This document shows, one piece after another, positions 59,401-64,000 of a stretch of DNA of 64,000 bases. Made by a program: the position numbers and the translations under genes. Below the pieces are notes generated by a model, which saw only the letters and a list, made by a program, of their open reading frames with translations, searched no databases and had not been told where the DNA came from. Source of the DNA: Diogma glabrata. Taxonomy: Eukaryota; Arthropoda; Insecta; Diptera; Cylindrotomidae. The stretch lies in assembly GCA_963693315.1 (NCBI GenBank), contig OY856188.1:372001-436000 (forward strand), given 5' to 3'. Positions within the stretch are counted from its first letter, which is position 1. The number at the start of each line of letters is the position of its first letter.

Positions 59401-60440
59401 AAAGGAAAAAAACGTGATATATTGTAATGCTTTATGCATTGACTAATGTTTAGGATGATGACCTGTATCATATACAAGATCATGTCTAAATACTATTAGA
59501 AAAATCAATCAGTAATTTATATCAAGTTAATAGATTAATAGAAGATTAAGATAATGCTATACATATATATCGATTCTCATTAATTCTCATACCTGAAATA
59601 AAAACAAGCAAATTCATACATGTCATGTGTTGAAGATCTATTATGCAAATGAACTTTATTTTGATATAAAATTAAAACTCAAATATGCAGAATTTACGAT
59701 TTCAAAATATAATGATATTTTTCTTTAATTTTTGTTATGACAATTTGTTTATACTTTTTTGCTTGATATAATTTAAGTTATATAACAAACTTACATAACT
59801 TAAAATTATAACAACAATTAATATGTGTCACCGAAACACAAATTGAAATTGTTTTAATTTTTCAAGTTTACCAAAACAAATAATGGAATTTCTTTATTGA
59901 GAAATATAAACGAATGAAATTTTTATTATTGTTTTGGGATAAAATCATAACATGATGATTTTAATGTTTAGGAAGATAATTCCTAGGAATGAGGAAATTT
60001 TTGAGAAAAAGATAAATAAAATGTAAGTATATATGTAAAAAAAAATTTAAGTTTTATAGAGATAAGTTTTTTGGACATTCTCAGATAGAGATGTTCATCT
60101 AGATACAATCAGTTTTTTTTAAAGTTATAAGTCTTAGACATTATAAGTTTTATGAACACTGTCAATTAAAAGATGATAAGCTAGATAATATGAGTAATAT
60201 ATTATCAGTTATCAAATATCAAGAAGAATAAAGAAAAGTATAATATGGAAAAGCAGTGTTTCAATTCATCATAGATTTGAAGAGATCGAAAGGTAAAAAT
60301 AGCCTAAGATCTGGAATGACCCTTCCTTGGTCATCCATTCTTCAATCTATCATCTCACACCTCCATCCATCGCAGCTGCAAGAATTGAACCAGTTTAATA
60401 TTTTACACAATCAAAAGTTTACGCATTTACGTTTTTAAAA
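59401..60440. other. AT-rich spacer
   Basis: GATTCTCATTAATTCTCATA and other short motifs, no coding. A GC-richer block at 60250-60420 (TCTGGAATGACCCTTCCTTG) stands out but gives no protein match; possibly part of an unrecognised retroelement end. Confidence 0.4.
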
Positions 60441-61412
60441 GTAATCGAAGGGTCAGTTTCTGATCCTTTCGATATAACATCAGGTGTCCGACAGTTGATG
60501 CACGATGCACCCGTACTATTTAATTTGGCGCTGGAGTACGCGATAAGAAAAAGCCGAATTGATACACAAAACTGCATATATAACAAATCTAGTCAAGGTC
60601 TTGGCTACGCAGATGATATTGTGCTTCTCGGACGTAGACCAAGCGATATTAAGGATAGTCTCTCTCAGATTGAAAGAAATTCTAAACGGCTTGGATTATG
60701 CATCAACACCGGCAAAACTAAAGTGTTAACAACATCTAAGAACATACCTAATGGAAATCTGGATACTGGCGACTATGAAGTGGAACGCGTGGAAAACTTC
60801 AAATACCTCGGGTCTGTAATAACATCGTCAAATGACATGCAGGCAGATATCAAAGCACGTGTCTCTGCCGCATACAGAGTTTTCTACGCATACTCAAAAG
60901 TTTTGCGATCAAAGCATCTTTCGCGGTCGTGTAAACTCACACTATACAAAGCATTAATCCGACCTGTGCTTACATTTGGAAGTGAAAGCTGGACACTGAC
61001 TTCCTCCAATTGTAGAATTTTATCAACATTCGAGAGGAAGGTCATACGAACAATTTATGGTCCATGTAAAGTTGCTGAAAATCAGTATAGAATCCGAATG
61101 AATCATGAAATCAGACAGCTTGCTGCGATGGCTGGAGGCTGCGATGTAATCGGATTCATTAAATCCAACTGGATTAGATGGTTTGGTCATGTAGAAAGGG
61201 CTCCATTGGATAGAATGATAAAAAAGCGTCCCAACAACAACCGGCTAGTGTTCGTCGAAGAGGAAGACCTAGACAACGCTGGCGTGATGACATCATCCAA
61301 GACCTTCGTGATATAGGTCCTTCGTCAACTAGTCATGGAACGAGATGATTGGAAGCTGGTGGCACAGACGGCATAATCCCTCCATGGGATGTAAACGCCA
61401 GAGAGAGAGAGA
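60441..61412 (+). mobile_element. RTE-like LINE, copy 3 (5'-truncated)
   Basis: The frame 60495-61316 encodes APVLFNLALEYAIRK, the catalytic LGYADDIVLLGRR, FKYLGSVITSSNDM, LIRPVLTFGSESWTL and FERKVIRTIYGPCKVAENQY. A frameshift at about 61225 moves the RRGRPRQRWRDD tail to another frame. It ends with GTAAACGCCA and a short (GA)n. Closest to copy 1 at 15252. A 6-residue insertion (LAAMAG for L-G near 61120-61133) is private to this copy. Confidence 0.88.
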
Positions 61413-61861
61413 GAAAAGTTTACGCTTAAATTTATCTTGGCACGCTTAAATCGTATTCTGTAAAAAAAAAATTGTGTCCGAGATAAAATTATTGTCAGCA
61501 ACATATTTTAATGTCAAAATTATTTGCGAAAGTGATAGAAAAATTCTATGTGCGATAGAAATTTTGCCTGTTGAAAAAAAAAAAAATTTAGTGAATAAAA
61601 AACGGCAAATTACTTTGTTAATTTAATGTATCTGCCCAATGCTTCAAAAGCTATTTTTGTTTACCAAAATTGTTGGTTCATAGTTTAATATCTGAATTGC
61701 GGCCGTTTTTGGCCGTTTTAATTATTTACAGGTGCTTTCGTTTTTAAATGTAGCAGCTACTGGTTCGTTATTTCTGAAATTTTTTGCAAAATATAAAGAA
61801 ACCACCGTTTATTCGACATACATTTCTTTTAGTTTTTATCCTACAAATTGTTCTTTGAATT

Positions 61862-62517
61862 TATAGCTTGTAATGATTCTCGCTATATCAATAAATAGTT
61901 AAAATTAACCTTCACATAAATTGCCTTTAATGATATTGGAAATGAAAGTTTCTGCAGCAAATCTTAATTAAACATTTGATCCATAAGTTGAGAGATCCAG
62001 TAATAAGAGATTCTTCTTCAAATATTTTTGATACTTATAAGCAATAAAATTCTTTCAAAAACACTAAAATAAAGTTGTACCAAAAGAACTTAATTGATGG
62101 CAACTTAAACTGTTATTATCAGCAGATGAAGAATTACAATCGCCAGCTGTTTCATCCAATTGAAATATCACTTTATTATAAATGTTCTATTTTATATTAC
62201 ATTACATATGATAAAAACTTTAAGTGAGCAAAATAGATATTGTTTTTGTTTAAATTATTTTACATGATTAACTTTTATTAAACAAGAAAAATCAATTCAG
62301 TCAGCCTGAATTAAATAAAGGAATTTCTAATACATGAAAATAAAATTAATCTTTTCACAATAATGAACAAAACCAAGACTGAAAAACTATAAAAACTATT
62401 TTTTTGAAAAACAAAATCCGAATAATAAAAATAAATTTTTTGTTTTTTTCATAAATATTAAGGAAATCATCGCCTGCTAATTTTTTTAAATTTTTAATTT
62501 AAATGTTCGCCACAACA
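61862..62517 (-). repeat. 3' LTR of a minus-strand LTR element (656 bp)
   Basis: On the minus strand it begins TGTTGTGGCGAAC just after a purine tract (CTAGGGGGGAG, 62518-62528) and ends TTACAAGCTATA at 61862. The last ~50 bases are identical to 63950-64000, the visible part of the other LTR. Confidence 0.8.
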
Positions 62518-63932
62518 CTCCCCCCCTAGTGCCATCGAAAATGGAACGATATAAGAAAGGTAGCTGGTAAGAGTTGGAAAGAGGAGAAGGGAAGAGTTTT
62601 TTGAATGCTCGAGTATTGTAGCGAAAAAGAGAAAGTTTGAAGATGTTGTTAGAAATCAATACCATTTGGTGGAGAAAAAAAATAAATTATGGGTCTTACG
62701 AATTGAAGTTCTGCAAAAAAAAAAGAAACGAACAATTATGGAGTTATGGTAACACGAGTGGAGATATAGGTCTGACAGAGCTGAGTTGCCTGAGACCAAT
62801 ATTTGTGGAGATGTGTACCATAGGTTAAAAGGTTCGTTTAAAATACGAGAAGCAGAAAAGTAACGTCGGTGATGCTGAATGTCTGACAGAACAAAGTTGA
62901 CTGAGACAATACTAGCATGTACAAACGTGTATATTGGTTCATTTTTCGAAAAGTAGCTGTTAAAAGCAAAAATAAGTAGAAATTTATCGTAAGCAATGGA
63001 GTGCATATGGTAACACAAGTTTGGTACAGTCTGACAGTACAAAGTTGACTGAGACCAATGTTTACCTTGGAGACGTGTACCATAGAAAAAGATCGCTTTA
63101 AGAAGAAATATCTGATTAACGACGAAATGTCGTTTTAAATATCCATAAGAACCATACCTGTTCGTCAACAGATAAATGGTTAACGTCAGAGGATGTTCAT
63201 GTTGTAAAAACATATGGGTAACGTTGGGGATATTCCGTTAAGATCAGATATTTGGAGTTTCTGCTTAATTATATGAAATCTGATTTTTATATCCATAAGG
63301 ACCATACCTGTTTTGTCAACAGATAGATGGTTAACGTTAGGAGATAGTCATGTTATGGTAACATATGGGTAACGTTAGGGATAGACATTAAAAAATCAGA
63401 AAATTCGAAAAATTTGTTTCGGCCCAAGATTTCAGAAGGATGGAGTGGGTCTTACGAAGGAAGGAGATGTTAGACTTCGGCCCATGGTATCGATTTAAAA
63501 ACAAAAAGAAAATTTTAAAACATTAATCGCACTACAAGAAGTTGGCGTGGCTTCAAAGCCGAAAAATAAGAATTTGAAGAAAAAAAAAAATAATGTGGCG
63601 CTGGGAGAAAATGTTTGCACTGTAAAAAGAAAAAAACATATAAAATATATTCATTTAAAAATAAAAATATTGGTTTCGCGTTTTTAAATAAATGTGGCGT
63701 GATGTGTTGCGATAAATAAACCGAATGCTGCGACCAACATCAGCCCCAAACAAATTAGAATTTCCCTTAATATGTACATTAAATTCATAAAAACATTTAA
63801 CATTGAACAAACAAACAAAAACAATAATTTAAAAGAATGAAGTTAAATATATAAATAATTTATAAAATTGTATTAATAAAAAGAAATACTTGAACTCCGA
63901 ATTCAAAGATTGTGTTGAAACGCTGTGCTTCT

Positions 63933-63949
63933 AGTCGGGGTCACCAAAA
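63933..63949 (-). other. Primer-binding site of the LTR element
   Basis: Minus-strand TTTTGGTGACCCCGAC immediately follows the LTR end, as in gypsy or Pao elements primed by a tRNA ending in CCA. Which tRNA is used was not worked out. Confidence 0.65.
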
Positions 63950-64000
63950 TATAGCTTGTAATGATTCTCGCTATATCAATAAATAGTTAAAATTAACCTT

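Larger units (their letters stand above)
61862..64000 (-). mobile_element. LTR retrotransposon derivative without gag-pol (LARD/TRIM-like), cut by the window
   Basis: Reading on the minus strand from the window edge: end of the 5' LTR (63950-64000), a 3-base gap, the primer-binding-like TGGTGACCCCGAC (63935-63947), about 1.4 kb of interior, a polypurine tract, then the 3' LTR. The interior has tandem repeats, not gag or pol: CCATAAGGACCATACCTGTT and GTTAACGTTAGGAG blocks twice (63140 and 63290), and TGACTGAGACCAATGTTTAC-like blocks three times (62775-63075). The 185-codon minus frame (62656-63213) lies across these repeats and shows no domain. It lies within a LanB1 intron. Confidence 0.78.

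Noticed and set aside
62656..63213. 185-codon minus-strand frame, the longest near the right edge
   Set aside because: It crosses internal tandem repeats of an LTR element, is rich in Phe/Tyr/Ile from AT-rich DNA, and shows no gag or pol motif.

Overview
The window is arthropod, almost certainly insect, nuclear DNA. It carries spliced metazoan genes with short (59-65 bp) GT-AG introns, very AT-rich spacers, and dense insect-type transposable elements (CR1-like, RTE-like and Jockey-like LINEs, hAT, PIF/Harbinger-type, TTAA-type and pogo/Tc1-type non-autonomous elements, long-arm foldback elements, Ty3/gypsy remains and a coding-poor LTR element). Two runs of exactly 200 N (16098-16297 and 42889-43088) are scaffold gaps, each beside a simple repeat or LINE end. 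I saw no tRNA, rRNA or CRISPR.

Two host genes are recognised, both on the + strand. (1) A Max-type bHLH leucine-zipper coding block at about 25651-26093. It is intronless and has a 3-residue insertion exactly where vertebrate MAX has an intron. (2) The laminin beta-1 chain gene (LanB1): ten exons between 37489 and 56090 give 1594 codons that stay in one frame across every junction. They cover the laminin N-terminal domain, 13 LE modules, the domain IV-B insert, the beta-knob and most of the coiled coil. The signal-peptide exon upstream and the last ~150 residues lie outside the window or inside the last intron. One exon is only 27 bp, and one intron appears to use a GC donor.

Layout: 1-4084 duplicated gypsy fragment, CR1 fragment, degenerate ~350-460 bp repeat array and a 1.3 kb foldback; 4190-9490 nested MITEs and palindromes; 9490-10436 plain AT-rich DNA; 10437-14398 a MITE family with a duplicated right half, split by two Harbinger-type elements and a third element rich in ATCAATAA motifs; 14712-16097 foldback relative and RTE copy 1; 17069-20880 SINE-like repeat, hAT element, and a hAT-type foldback inside a CR1 tail; 22110-25625 a CR1 copy split by RTE copy 2; 25651-26093 Max; 26300-31670 a ~5.4 kb element with ~500 bp inverted ends, holding a minisatellite, a Jockey-like LINE and an inner foldback around a transposon-associated pseudogene; 32925-36725 an RTE-like fragment split by a 3.5 kb hAT element with a perfect 8-bp target duplication; 37489-56090 LanB1, its 9.8 kb and 3.6 kb introns filled by CR1 fragments, a ~285 bp tandem array, a pogo-type MITE and a second hAT copy; 56091-64000 the next LanB1 intron with a CR1 copy, two LINE fragments and a minus-strand LTR element cut by the window edge.

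Apart from Max and LanB1 the coding signals are decayed or unrecognised. Most of the interest is in nested insertions whose target duplications can be read directly, and in the odd splice structures.
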